DNA of 11,264 nt, taken from positions 1 to 11,264 of the forward strand of contig JAJZVM010000136.1 in NCBI GenBank assembly GCA_021845645.1, given 5' to 3'. Made by a program: the position numbers and the translations under genes. Every line of letters starts with the position of its first letter. Positions within the stretch are counted from its first letter, which is position 1. Below are positions 1 through 5,821 of the stretch, piece after piece. The stretch is from Bacillota bacterium. GTDB lineage: Bacteria; Bacillota_E; JAJZYS01; JAJYTV01. Under the pieces are notes generated by a model. It was not told the DNA's origin and made no database searches. It saw nothing but the letters and a program-made list of their open reading frames with translations.

Positions 1-240
1 TATGGGAAGGGGGTAGTCGGCATCTTGGTAAACCATCTCGTGCGCCTGCCCTCCGATCAGCGGCAGGCTGTACTGGATCAGTCTGAGGCCGCCGCGCAGC
101 GCTTTGCCACTCAACGTCTTCAGAACGACAAGGAACAAGACGACCTGGCGCTAGACGCGCCGGCGACGCCGCTCCCCGGCCCCGAGGAGGAAGTGACGGT
201 CGAGGACGAGGACACCGCATCCATGATCGAAGGCGCCTAG
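1..240 (+). CDS. 3' end of an unrecognised gene (partial)
   Basis: The reading frame is open from the first base of the window to TAG at 238-240, so this is the C-terminal 79 codons of a gene that begins upstream. I do not recognise the family. The first 35 or so residues look helical (GKGVVGILVNHLVRLP, then an Ala/Gln-rich stretch). The rest is low-complexity and acidic, with Pro, Glu and Asp around EEEVTVEDEDTA. A TTG at 25 could formally start a 71-residue protein, but it has no ribosome binding site and the frame is open before it. The helical piece followed by an acidic tail could be the end of a small DNA-binding or relaxosome accessory protein, since the relaxase gene follows; that is a guess. 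A hairpin with a T-rich tail lies directly downstream. Confidence 0.6.
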   Translation, partial: YGKGVVGILVNHLVRLPSDQRQAVLDQSEAAAQRFATQRLQNDKEQDDLALDAPATPLPGPEEEVTVEDEDTASMIEGA

Positions 241-250
241 CTTCGTTGCC

Positions 251-301
251 GAGGGCCGCCTCCGGAGGTGTCGACTCGACGCCCCCCGCGGCCTTCTCTT
301 T
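251..301 (+). terminator. Hairpin with T-rich tail, terminator or attenuator before the relaxase
   Basis: Bases 251-259 (GAGGGCCGC) pair with 288-296 (GCGGCCTTC), nine pairs with one G-T. Inside it, 267-273 (GGTGTCG) pairs with 277-283 (CGACGCC) across a 3-base loop, also with one G-T. The tail continues TCTCTTT. This fits a rho-independent terminator for the gene ending at 240. Only 18 bases separate the tail from the relaxase ATG, which leaves no room for a promoter after it. The relaxase must therefore be read through the hairpin (attenuation), or the repeat has another role such as part of a transfer origin. Confidence 0.5.
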
Positions 302-306
302 GCGAG

Positions 307-316
307 GGAGGTGATC
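307..316 (+). promoter_or_regulatory. Extended Shine-Dalgarno that sets the relaxase start
   Basis: GGAGGTGATC is fully complementary to the 3' end of 16S rRNA. It lies three bases before ATG 320, which favours that start over the in-frame GTG at 311 inside the site. Close relatives of the motif precede the genes starting at 3218, 5822 and 10151, each two bases before the start codon. Confidence 0.75.
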
Positions 317-319
317 GCC

Positions 320-1783
320 ATGAGGCCGCTGGTACTTCGCGTGCACATCTACATGCCAGGCCGGTCCGGCAAGCACTCGCTACTCAACGCTGGCGAGCAC
401 TTCCGGTATATGGGGAACCCAAAGAAGGAGGAGCTGGTGCGCGACGACGAGGCGATACGCGAGGAGGGCCTCGACGAGGCCGCCGTCCACGCCCGTTACG
501 CCGCGCACCGGCCGGGCAGCACCGGACTCTTCGGCCCGGAGCGCGACAAGCCGGTGGACGAGAAGGAAGTACTCCAGCAAATCCGCTCCCACGAAGGACC
601 CGTCTGGCGCGTGATCGTCTCTGTCCACGAGGACGACGTGCGCGCGATGGGCGGGCAGCTTTACCACCGCGCCGCCTGGGAGGACGCGGTGCGCGCCGTG
701 CTCCCGAAGATGGCAGAGGAAATGGGCATCCCGGCTCATGACCTGAGCTGGGCCGCCGCCATGCACCGCAAGGTGGGTCCAGAGGTGGTTACGGCTGGGA
801 AGACCCCCACCTGCCACGTACACATCGTGCTCTGGAGTCACAATCCGGAGAAGGGCTACCTCAACCGAAAGGGCATCGACGCCGCGCGTCGTGCCTGGGC
901 TCATGAACTCTACGCCCCCGCCCGCGAGGCGCTGGGCAAGGAGAAGTCGGCCCTGCGCCAGGAGATCACCCAGCAGTCCCGGCTCATGCTGGGCCAGGGC
1001 AGCGCGGAGGACCTTGGGGCACGGCTCGCAGCGATCGCCGCGGAACTGCCGGGCAAAGGACGGCTCGCGTACGCCTACATGCCCGCCCCGGTGAAGAAGA
1101 CGCTCGACGAGGCGGCCGACTGGCTGCTCTCCCAGCCCGAGCTGCGGGCACAGGCTGATCGCTACGGGTCGATCGCGGCCGAACTCGCCTCGCACTACAG
1201 TCAAGATCCGCAGAAGCACGAGCAGGCGCGCGAGAACGCGATGCAGGATCTCCGTCAGCGCCTTGCGGGCGGCGTCCTGAAGGCTGCCCTGGGCTACGAC
1301 GATCGGCTTGCCTGGCAGTCCATCCAGGACGACGTATGGCGCGCGACCCGAGGTGGGGGAGAGACGCCGGAAGCGATCACCGCTCCTGTGCGAGAGGCCG
1401 TCTCGCGACTCGCGAGTGCGCCGTCGCGCGACGCCGCGCTCAAGGAGGCGCGGGCGCTCCTCTCTGGCCCGCTGCAGGAGGCGAGGGACGAGCTTGCGGC
1501 GCGCGCCGAGCGCCGAGGGAAGCCGGAGGGCGCGTCGGAGCGGGTGCAGCGTGCCCAGGAGCGGCTCGAAGCCGCGATCGCGCGGCGGCTGGAGCGCAGC
1601 GCGGATTACGTCCGGGATGCACGTGCCTTCCAGGCGCGGCAGGCCGCGGCGGGGCTGATGATGGCGCTGCAGAGCACGATCCGCGATGCGGAACGCGAGG
1701 TGCTGCGGGCGGCGGCGCGCGAGGCGGAGGAGGAGGCGGAGCGCAAGCGGCAGGCAGCGAGAGCTGCGGAGCGGGCGATCTAG
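320..1783 (+). CDS. mobL: MobL/MobP-type conjugative relaxase
   Basis: This is a 487-residue relaxase, expected to nick the transfer origin, stay attached to the 5' end of the strand and enter the recipient with it. The N-terminal half matches the MobL family I know from Firmicutes: SGKHSLLNAGEHFRYMG near residues 14-31, an ARYAAHRPGSTGLFG block with Tyr60, EGPVWRVIVSVHEDD, and a metal-binding set of His149 (AAMHRK) plus His166 and His168 (CHVHIVLW). Tyr60 and Tyr30 are candidate nucleophiles. A second family block, GKGRLAYAYMPAPVKK, follows near residue 250. From about residue 300 to the end the protein is charged, Ala/Arg/Glu-rich and probably coiled coil. About twelve extra residues separate His149 from the HxH pair compared with the compact spacing I expect. 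ATG 320 is chosen from its ribosome binding site. The actin-like ATPase gene follows 17 bases after the stop. Confidence 0.88.
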   Translation: MRPLVLRVHIYMPGRSGKHSLLNAGEHFRYMGNPKKEELVRDDEAIREEGLDEAAVHARYAAHRPGSTGLFGPERDKPVDEKEVLQQIRSHEGPVWRVIVSVHEDDVRAMGGQLYHRAAWEDAVRAVLPKMAEEMGIPAHDLSWAAAMHRKVGPEVVTAGKTPTCHVHIVLWSHNPEKGYLNRKGIDAARRAWAHELYAPAREALGKEKSALRQEITQQSRLMLGQGSAEDLGARLAAIAAELPGKGRLAYAYMPAPVKKTLDEAADWLLSQPELRAQADRYGSIAAELASHYSQDPQKHEQARENAMQDLRQRLAGGVLKAALGYDDRLAWQSIQDDVWRATRGGGETPEAITAPVREAVSRLASAPSRDAALKEARALLSGPLQEARDELAARAERRGKPEGASERVQRAQERLEAAIARRLERSADYVRDARAFQARQAAAGLMMALQSTIRDAEREVLRAAAREAEEEAERKRQAARAAERAI

Positions 1784-1800
1784 ACAGGGAGGGTTCAGAC

Positions 1801-2778
1801 ATGCGCGTGGCGATCGATGTGGGGTACGGCTACTGCAAGGCGGTCGGGGACACCGGCCGCCGCGTTATCATCCCAAGCACCATCGGTCCTGCCAAGAAGG
1901 CGCGGGGCCTCGCCGCCGCCTTCGGCGACGGGCGCCACCGCGACGGGCACGACGTGACCATCACGGTGGGCGGCGAGGACCGTGCCTACATGATCGGCGC
2001 CGCCGCCGGCCAGCGCTCCTGGGCGACGGAGGCAGCAGAGCGCTCGGGATACCTGCCGCTCGCGCTCACGGCGGCGGCACTGGCCGGCGCGGACGGCGAC
2101 ACCGACCTGCTCGTGGGCCTGCCGCTCGCCATGTGGCTGCGCCCCGAGCAGCGCCGGGCGCTGCGCGGCGAGCTGCGCGGCGTCGAGGCGACGGTCGCGT
2201 TTGACGGGCGCAAGGAGCGACCGATCAATGTCAGCGGCGTTCAGGTCCTACCGCAGGGCGCGGGCGCGTTTGCGCTCGCGCTTCAGACCGATCCGTCCCT
2301 CGGCGAACGTCCGGTCGGTCTGATCGACGTGGGCTATCGCACAACCGATTACGTGGCCATGCGCCGCGCGGCTGGCGCGGTGGTGCCCGACGAGGCTGCG
2401 TGTGGCTCCATCGACCTGGGGGCCGGGCGCGTGTTCGAGAGCGTCCGCCAGGCCCTCTCCGATCGCTCTGGCGTCATGCTTCCAGAAGGGGCGATCGAGG
2501 ACGCGATCGCGAACTACGGCGGCCGTCTCTCGATCCGGGGACAGGACTACGACGCAGCCGCCCTGGTTGACGCCGAGGCCGCAGCGCTCGCCGCAGCCAT
2601 CGAGGAGCAGATGCGGCGGCTCTGGACGGATCGCCTCGACCTCATGGGTGCGGTCCTGTTGGCCGGAGGCGGGGGCGACCTCCTGCACCGGCACCTGCGG
2701 CGGTTGCATCCGAAGACGCAGGTGCTGCAGCGTCCGATCTACGCGAACGCCGAGGGATACCTGCTGATGGCGGGGTAA
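1801..2778 (+). CDS. parM: ParM/StbA-type actin-like ATPase
   Basis: This 325-residue protein belongs to the actin/Hsp70 ATPase fold, ParM/StbA or Alp branch. Visible motifs are phosphate-1 IDVGYGYCK (residues 5-13), the VGLPLAMW turn, phosphate-2 LIDVGYRTTD (174-183), the adenosine loop LLAGGGGD (287-293) and the C-terminal NAEGYLLMAG typical of ParM-like proteins. Members polymerise with ATP and push or segregate plasmids when bound by an RHH-type adaptor (ParR) on a centromere (parC). The frame is open far upstream into the relaxase gene, but ATG 1801 has GGGAGGG just before it and the protein begins with the first conserved strand, so this start is preferred. It lies between relaxase and coupling-protein genes, and the next gene encodes an RHH-like protein. 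It may serve plasmid maintenance or act in transfer; the sequence alone does not decide. Confidence 0.85.
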   Translation: MRVAIDVGYGYCKAVGDTGRRVIIPSTIGPAKKARGLAAAFGDGRHRDGHDVTITVGGEDRAYMIGAAAGQRSWATEAAERSGYLPLALTAAALAGADGDTDLLVGLPLAMWLRPEQRRALRGELRGVEATVAFDGRKERPINVSGVQVLPQGAGAFALALQTDPSLGERPVGLIDVGYRTTDYVAMRRAAGAVVPDEAACGSIDLGAGRVFESVRQALSDRSGVMLPEGAIEDAIANYGGRLSIRGQDYDAAALVDAEAAALAAAIEEQMRRLWTDRLDLMGAVLLAGGGGDLLHRHLRRLHPKTQVLQRPIYANAEGYLLMAG

Positions 2779-2811
2779 TACACCGCAGCCTACCCCAGGA
2801 GCGGGTTTGCG

Positions 2812-2855
2812 CGCAGAAGGTAGGTGGCAGGCCGTACCACCTACCTTCTGCGTTT
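2812..2855 (+). promoter_or_regulatory. 16-bp perfect inverted repeat, candidate operator, centromere or terminator
   Basis: CGCAGAAGGTAGGTGG (2812-2827) and CCACCTACCTTCTGCG (2837-2852) are perfect inverted copies separated by nine bases, CAGGCCGTA. Only three T follow the right arm, so as an intrinsic terminator it is weak. The repeat lies in the 123-bp gap between the actin-like ATPase gene and the RHH-like gene. That position suits a binding site for the RHH protein (operator or parC-like centromere), and an origin-of-transfer repeat is also possible. The structure is certain; the role is inferred. Confidence 0.6.
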
Positions 2856-2870
2856 GTACGGGCCTCAGCC

Positions 2871-2885
2871 CCGCTCTCCGAGCGG
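2871..2885 (+). promoter_or_regulatory. Small hairpin next to the RHH-gene ribosome binding site
   Basis: CCGCTC (2871-2876) pairs with GAGCGG (2880-2885) over a TCC loop. It ends four bases before the GGGAGGTG ribosome binding site of the gene starting at 2902. It could affect mRNA stability or initiation, or be chance in GC-rich sequence. Confidence 0.3.
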
Positions 2886-2901
2886 CTTCGGGAGGTGTGA
2901 C

Positions 2902-3204
2902 ATGCGACTCACGATCTATCTGCCGCGAGATGCCGAGGAGGCGCTTGATCGGCTCGTGCGGGCCCGCGGAGGCGCACGATCACAGGTACTTGCCGACCTG
3001 CTTCGCCAAGCGGACCGCGCCTCAGGGGCGATCCAGACCATCGACGCCCGGCTCGACCGGATCGAGGCTCTGCTGCGCGAGGGTGCCCGACCCGCGGAGA
3101 CGGCTTCGACTGCCGCGCCGAGCGGCGAGAGCGGGGCGTCCGACGCCGATCGATCAATGGCGGCCCTGCGAGCCTGGGTGACCCGCGACGACGAAGACGA
3201 CTGA
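2902..3204 (+). CDS. Small ribbon-helix-helix-like DNA-binding protein with acidic tail (ParR or relaxosome candidate)
   Basis: This 100-residue protein starts with RLTIYLP, a short basic strand, followed by two predicted helices (residues 9-40) in a pattern like ribbon-helix-helix (CopG/Arc/ParR) proteins. A second helical stretch (45-63) may be a coiled coil. A Ser/Ala-rich linker and an acidic end (TRDDEDD) follow. ATG 2902 has GGGAGGTG six bases upstream; longer in-frame starts would run through the inverted repeat. ParR proteins have this layout and size, with an N-terminal RHH domain on DNA and a C-terminal tail that binds ParM, and a ParM-like gene is immediately upstream. Because the coupling-protein gene begins 13 bases later, a relaxosome accessory protein that docks on VirD4 through its acidic tail is a rival reading. 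The RHH fold is judged from pattern only. Confidence 0.65.
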   Translation: MRLTIYLPRDAEEALDRLVRARGGARSQVLADLLRQADRASGAIQTIDARLDRIEALLREGARPAETASTAAPSGESGASDADRSMAALRAWVTRDDEDD

Positions 3205-3217
3205 TAGAGGTGATCCG

Positions 3218-5245
3218 GTGGCTTCGACCATGGCCTCACGCCTCAAGCTGGTTGGCATCGTGACCGTCGTCATGGGCGGTCTTGTTTTCCCGGCTCCCAT
3301 CGCCGCGGCCTGGCGGGTGCTCATCGAACCGCTCCGCACGACCGTCGGCGCACTACCCACAGCCCGGCTCCACGCCGTCGGGCGCGCCTGGACCGAGTGG
3401 CTCGCCGCCCATGGCTACTTACCCTGGGCTAGCTGGCCTGTCGTCGCCTCGCAGCGCGACCTGCTGCTCGCAGAGCTGGCCTGCACAGGCGCCGTCGCCG
3501 TCTGGCTTCTGGCGCAGGTCTGGCAGGGGAAGAAAAGCGGAGGCTCCGGCTACGGCGGGCCACCCGTCGCCGGCAAGGGCGAGCACGGCACCGCACGCTG
3601 GCGCACGGCGGCGGAGATGCCGGCAAGCTTCGGGCTCTGGTCGGCAGACCGCCCGAAAGACAGCAACCCCAGCGGCATCTACGTCGGCCAGGGACCGACG
3701 CCCCGCAGCGCATGGGTGCTGTCCAGCGATCAGCACGCGTTGATCGTCGGCTCGCCGGGTTCGCGCAAGACCCGTGGCGTCGTGCTGGAGAGCATGGGCG
3801 TGATCGGGTCGGCGCGCCGTGAGTCGATGCTGGTGACCGACCCGAAAGGCGAACTCTACGCGCACACCGCCAACTGGCTGCACGCACAAGGCTACGAAGT
3901 GCGTCGCTTCGACCTGCGGGAGCCTTCCCGTTCGGTGCGGTCGAATCCGGTGCACGCCGTGACGCAGGCGCTTGCGGGCGGTCGGCGCGACCTCGCGAGC
4001 GCGCTCGCCTGGGACATTGCGCACCTGCTGGTGGGCTCGCGCGAGAGCCGCAGTAACGACCCGTTCTGGGACGACTCCGCCGAGGCCCTGGTCGCGGCGC
4101 TCATCCTGGCGGTGGCGCAGGGCGACCCACCGAAGGGCGGTCGCCTGCCGGAGGGAGAGGAGCCGTGGACGTGGCCGCGCCCCGAAGAGCGCCACATGCC
4201 CTCGGTCTACGCGACGCTCCTCAGCGGCGGCGCCGGCGGCGGCAGACTGGACGAGCTGATCGCGCAGTTTCCCGTCGACCACCCGGCCGCGAAGGCGTAC
4301 GGGCCTGTGGCGCTGTCGGTCGAGAAGACGCGCGCCTCGATCCTCGGCACCGCCGCCACCGCGCTCCGGCTCTTCGGGGACGACGAGACGGCATGGCTCA
4401 CCGCCCAGCAGGACCACGACCTCGCGGACCTCGGCCGCAGGCCGACGGCGGTCTTCCTCGTGATCCCCGACGAGCGGGCGACGCGCTACCCGCTGGCGAC
4501 ACTCTACATCCAGCAGACGCTGCAGGCGCTCGCGTCGCTTGCGGACGAGCACGGTGGGCGGCTGCCGGTCGGGGTCAACTTCCTCCTCGATGAGTTCGGC
4601 AACCTGCCGCAGATCCGCGACTTCGACAAGACGGTGACCGTAGCGCGAGGGCGCGGCATTCGCCTCGCCCTGGTTCTTCAGGACCTCGCGCAGCTGAAGC
4701 GGCACTACGGCGAGGCAGCGAATACGATCAAGGGCTCCCTGAGCACGTGGATCTACCTGAGAACCGCCGAGATCGACACGGCGCGGGAGATCAGCCAGAA
4801 GCTCGGGCAGTACACGGTGGCCGCCGAGAACCTCTCGGTGCCGCGCGTCACCTGGTGGACGACGAACGCTACGGTGGGCACGGCTTCGACGACGCACAGC
4901 TTGCAGGCCAGGGACCTCCTGACGGCGGAGGAGGTACTAAGGTGGCCGCTCGGCCAGGCGCTCGTACTGCAAGCAGGGCAGCTTCCTGCAAAACTGTCGC
5001 TGCCGGACCTTTCGGCCTGGGCGCGGGTCTGGCCCGAGATCCAGGAGCGTACCGCACAACCTGAGGTGCAGCCTGTGGAAGCACCGCCGACCTGGCGGCC
5101 TCCGCAGGTCGATGAAGGGGGGGCCGAGACGGGCGGTGGTGGGCAGGAAGTAGCAGCGGATGAGGTACGTATCCTGGCGGGCGACGCAGAGGAGCCTACG
5201 CTTATGACTCGCCAGACGGCCGCCGATCGGGATATCGGGTTTTAG
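3218..5245 (+). CDS. VirD4/TraG-family type IV coupling protein
   Basis: This 675-residue inner-membrane ATPase links the relaxosome to the mating channel. Two N-terminal hydrophobic segments (about residues 8-32 and 88-104) would anchor it. The cytoplasmic ATPase domain shows a P-loop region GSPGSRKT (178-185), DPKGELYAHT after it, DPFWDDSAEALVAALIL, Walker B FLLDEFGNLP (Asp458, Glu459), and the family block LVLQDLAQLKRHYG with SLSTWIYLRT. The residue before the P-loop lysine is Arg183 where the Walker A consensus has Gly. The last 75 or so residues are a Pro/Gly/Glu-rich acidic tail, possibly for substrate contact. GTG 3218 is chosen because AGAGGTGATC ends two bases before it; ATG 3230 is an alternative. 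It is probably co-transcribed with the RHH gene and ends at a strong terminator. Confidence 0.93.
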   Translation: MASTMASRLKLVGIVTVVMGGLVFPAPIAAAWRVLIEPLRTTVGALPTARLHAVGRAWTEWLAAHGYLPWASWPVVASQRDLLLAELACTGAVAVWLLAQVWQGKKSGGSGYGGPPVAGKGEHGTARWRTAAEMPASFGLWSADRPKDSNPSGIYVGQGPTPRSAWVLSSDQHALIVGSPGSRKTRGVVLESMGVIGSARRESMLVTDPKGELYAHTANWLHAQGYEVRRFDLREPSRSVRSNPVHAVTQALAGGRRDLASALAWDIAHLLVGSRESRSNDPFWDDSAEALVAALILAVAQGDPPKGGRLPEGEEPWTWPRPEERHMPSVYATLLSGGAGGGRLDELIAQFPVDHPAAKAYGPVALSVEKTRASILGTAATALRLFGDDETAWLTAQQDHDLADLGRRPTAVFLVIPDERATRYPLATLYIQQTLQALASLADEHGGRLPVGVNFLLDEFGNLPQIRDFDKTVTVARGRGIRLALVLQDLAQLKRHYGEAANTIKGSLSTWIYLRTAEIDTAREISQKLGQYTVAAENLSVPRVTWWTTNATVGTASTTHSLQARDLLTAEEVLRWPLGQALVLQAGQLPAKLSLPDLSAWARVWPEIQERTAQPEVQPVEAPPTWRPPQVDEGGAETGGGGQEVAADEVRILAGDAEEPTLMTRQTAADRDIGF

Positions 5246-5260
5246 CCAAGGCTGCGCCTC

Positions 5261-5300
5261 AGGGAGGAACCTCACGCGAGGCTCCTCCCTTGTTCTTTGT
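5261..5300 (+). terminator. Rho-independent terminator after the coupling-protein gene
   Basis: AGGGAGGAACCTC (5261-5273) pairs with GAGGCTCCTCCCT (5278-5290), 13 positions with a single A-C mismatch and a 4-base loop ACGC. The T-rich run TGTTCTTTGT follows. It begins 16 bases after the coupling-protein stop codon. Confidence 0.85.
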
Positions 5301-5410
5301 TGCGAGGTCCAAAGGAGGTGTTGGTCACAAGGCCTTGTCGCCGCATCCAATGCCGCCGCGGGCGGCCGGACCTTGCCCCGATCCGAATCCGATCCATGGG
5401 AGGGTTTCAC
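5301..5410 (+). promoter_or_regulatory. Prepilin leader, expected to hold its promoter
   Basis: This 110-base spacer follows a terminator and precedes the prepilin gene, so a promoter is expected here, but I cannot pick a convincing -35/-10 pair. AAAGGAGGTG at 5311-5320 looks like a strong ribosome binding site but has no well-spaced start; only GTG and TTG overlapping or touching it are in frame. CCGATCC occurs twice (5378-5384 and 5389-5395), 11 bases apart, about one helical turn, just before the gene. GGGAGGG at 5398-5404 is the site that serves GTG 5411. Confidence 0.4.
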
Positions 5411-5755
5411 GTGCGGAAGATCAACTGGACCCGCGTGGGCAGCATCGCCACCATGGCCGCTGCCGCCTCGGTGCCGGTGCTCCTGGCTGCCGCCCCGGCG
5501 TTCGCCGCTGGGGCGGATGTGAGTCAGATCACCTCGCCGATCCTTGCAACGCTCAAGAGCGGTGGGGTCGCCGTCGGCGGCCTCGGCACGGCGGGCGGCG
5601 GGCTCATGACGGCCTACCACGCCTTGGCCCGCAACCTCAACGACGACCCGCAGAGCGTCGCACACCACACCGCGAGCATCAAGAAGGTGCTCGTCGGCAC
5701 CGCGATCATCGCCGGCGCGGGCCTGCTCACCACCGTCGCCAGCTCCATCTTGTAG
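5411..5755 (+). CDS. VirB2/TrbC-like conjugative prepilin
   Basis: This 114-residue protein has the layout of a type IV secretion pilin. A basic N-terminus (MRKINWTR) is followed by a hydrophobic signal segment ending in APAFA, with likely signal peptidase I cleavage before AGADVS near residue 33. The mature part has two hydrophobic helices, a Gly-rich one (about 44-65) and a second one (about 92-113), joined by a short polar loop NLNDDPQSVAHHT. VirB2 pilins assemble into the pilus or line the channel. GTG 5411 is preferred because GGGAGGG lies seven bases upstream; ATG 5396 has no ribosome binding site and would add five residues, and the longest open frame starts inside the upstream terminator region. 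The gene is bounded on both sides by terminators, so it is probably transcribed alone, which suits a high-copy structural subunit. Confidence 0.82.
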   Translation: MRKINWTRVGSIATMAAAASVPVLLAAAPAFAAGADVSQITSPILATLKSGGVAVGGLGTAGGGLMTAYHALARNLNDDPQSVAHHTASIKKVLVGTAIIAGAGLLTTVASSIL

Positions 5756-5761
5756 CGGCCA

Positions 5762-5807
5762 GGCCCGGCGGGAGGACATAGCGCCTCTCGCCGGGCCTTC
5801 TCATTGT
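5762..5807 (+). terminator. Rho-independent terminator after the prepilin gene
   Basis: GGCCCGGCGGGAG (5762-5774) pairs with CTCTCGCCGGGCC (5785-5797), 13 pairs with one G-T, across a 10-base loop. The tail is TTCTCATTGT. It lies seven bases past the prepilin stop. The next gene's ribosome binding site begins three bases after the tail, so downstream expression must come by read-through, or from a promoter overlapping this region. Confidence 0.8.
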
Positions 5808-5809
5808 AC

Positions 5810-5819
5810 GGAGGTGATC
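5810..5819 (+). promoter_or_regulatory. Extended Shine-Dalgarno that sets the VirB6-like start
   Basis: GGAGGTGATC here is followed by ATGTGG. The ATG at 5820 opens a frame of only five codons (M-W-A-V-S-stop). The overlapping GTG at 5822 is in the long open frame at the same spacing seen at other genes of the cluster. Later in-frame starts (GTG 5834, ATG 5837) are too far from the site. Confidence 0.7.
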
Positions 5820-5821
5820 AT

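Noticed and set aside
380..1219. 279-codon minus-strand open frame
   Set aside because: It is antisense to the conserved half of the relaxase and has no motif of its own.
1336..2778. Relaxase-overlapping upstream extension of the actin-like ATPase frame (a fusion of 480 codons)
   Set aside because: The extra 155 codons are Ala/Gly/Arg-rich shadow of the relaxase. ATG 1801 has a ribosome binding site and begins with the first conserved ATPase strand.
3419..4897. 492-codon minus-strand open frame
   Set aside because: It lies entirely opposite the coupling-protein gene, gives a low-complexity Arg-rich product and has no ribosome binding site. It is the usual antisense shadow in GC-rich coding DNA.
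4937..5779. 280-codon minus-strand open frame
   Set aside because: It runs across the end of the coupling-protein gene, a terminator and the prepilin gene; its product is low-complexity.
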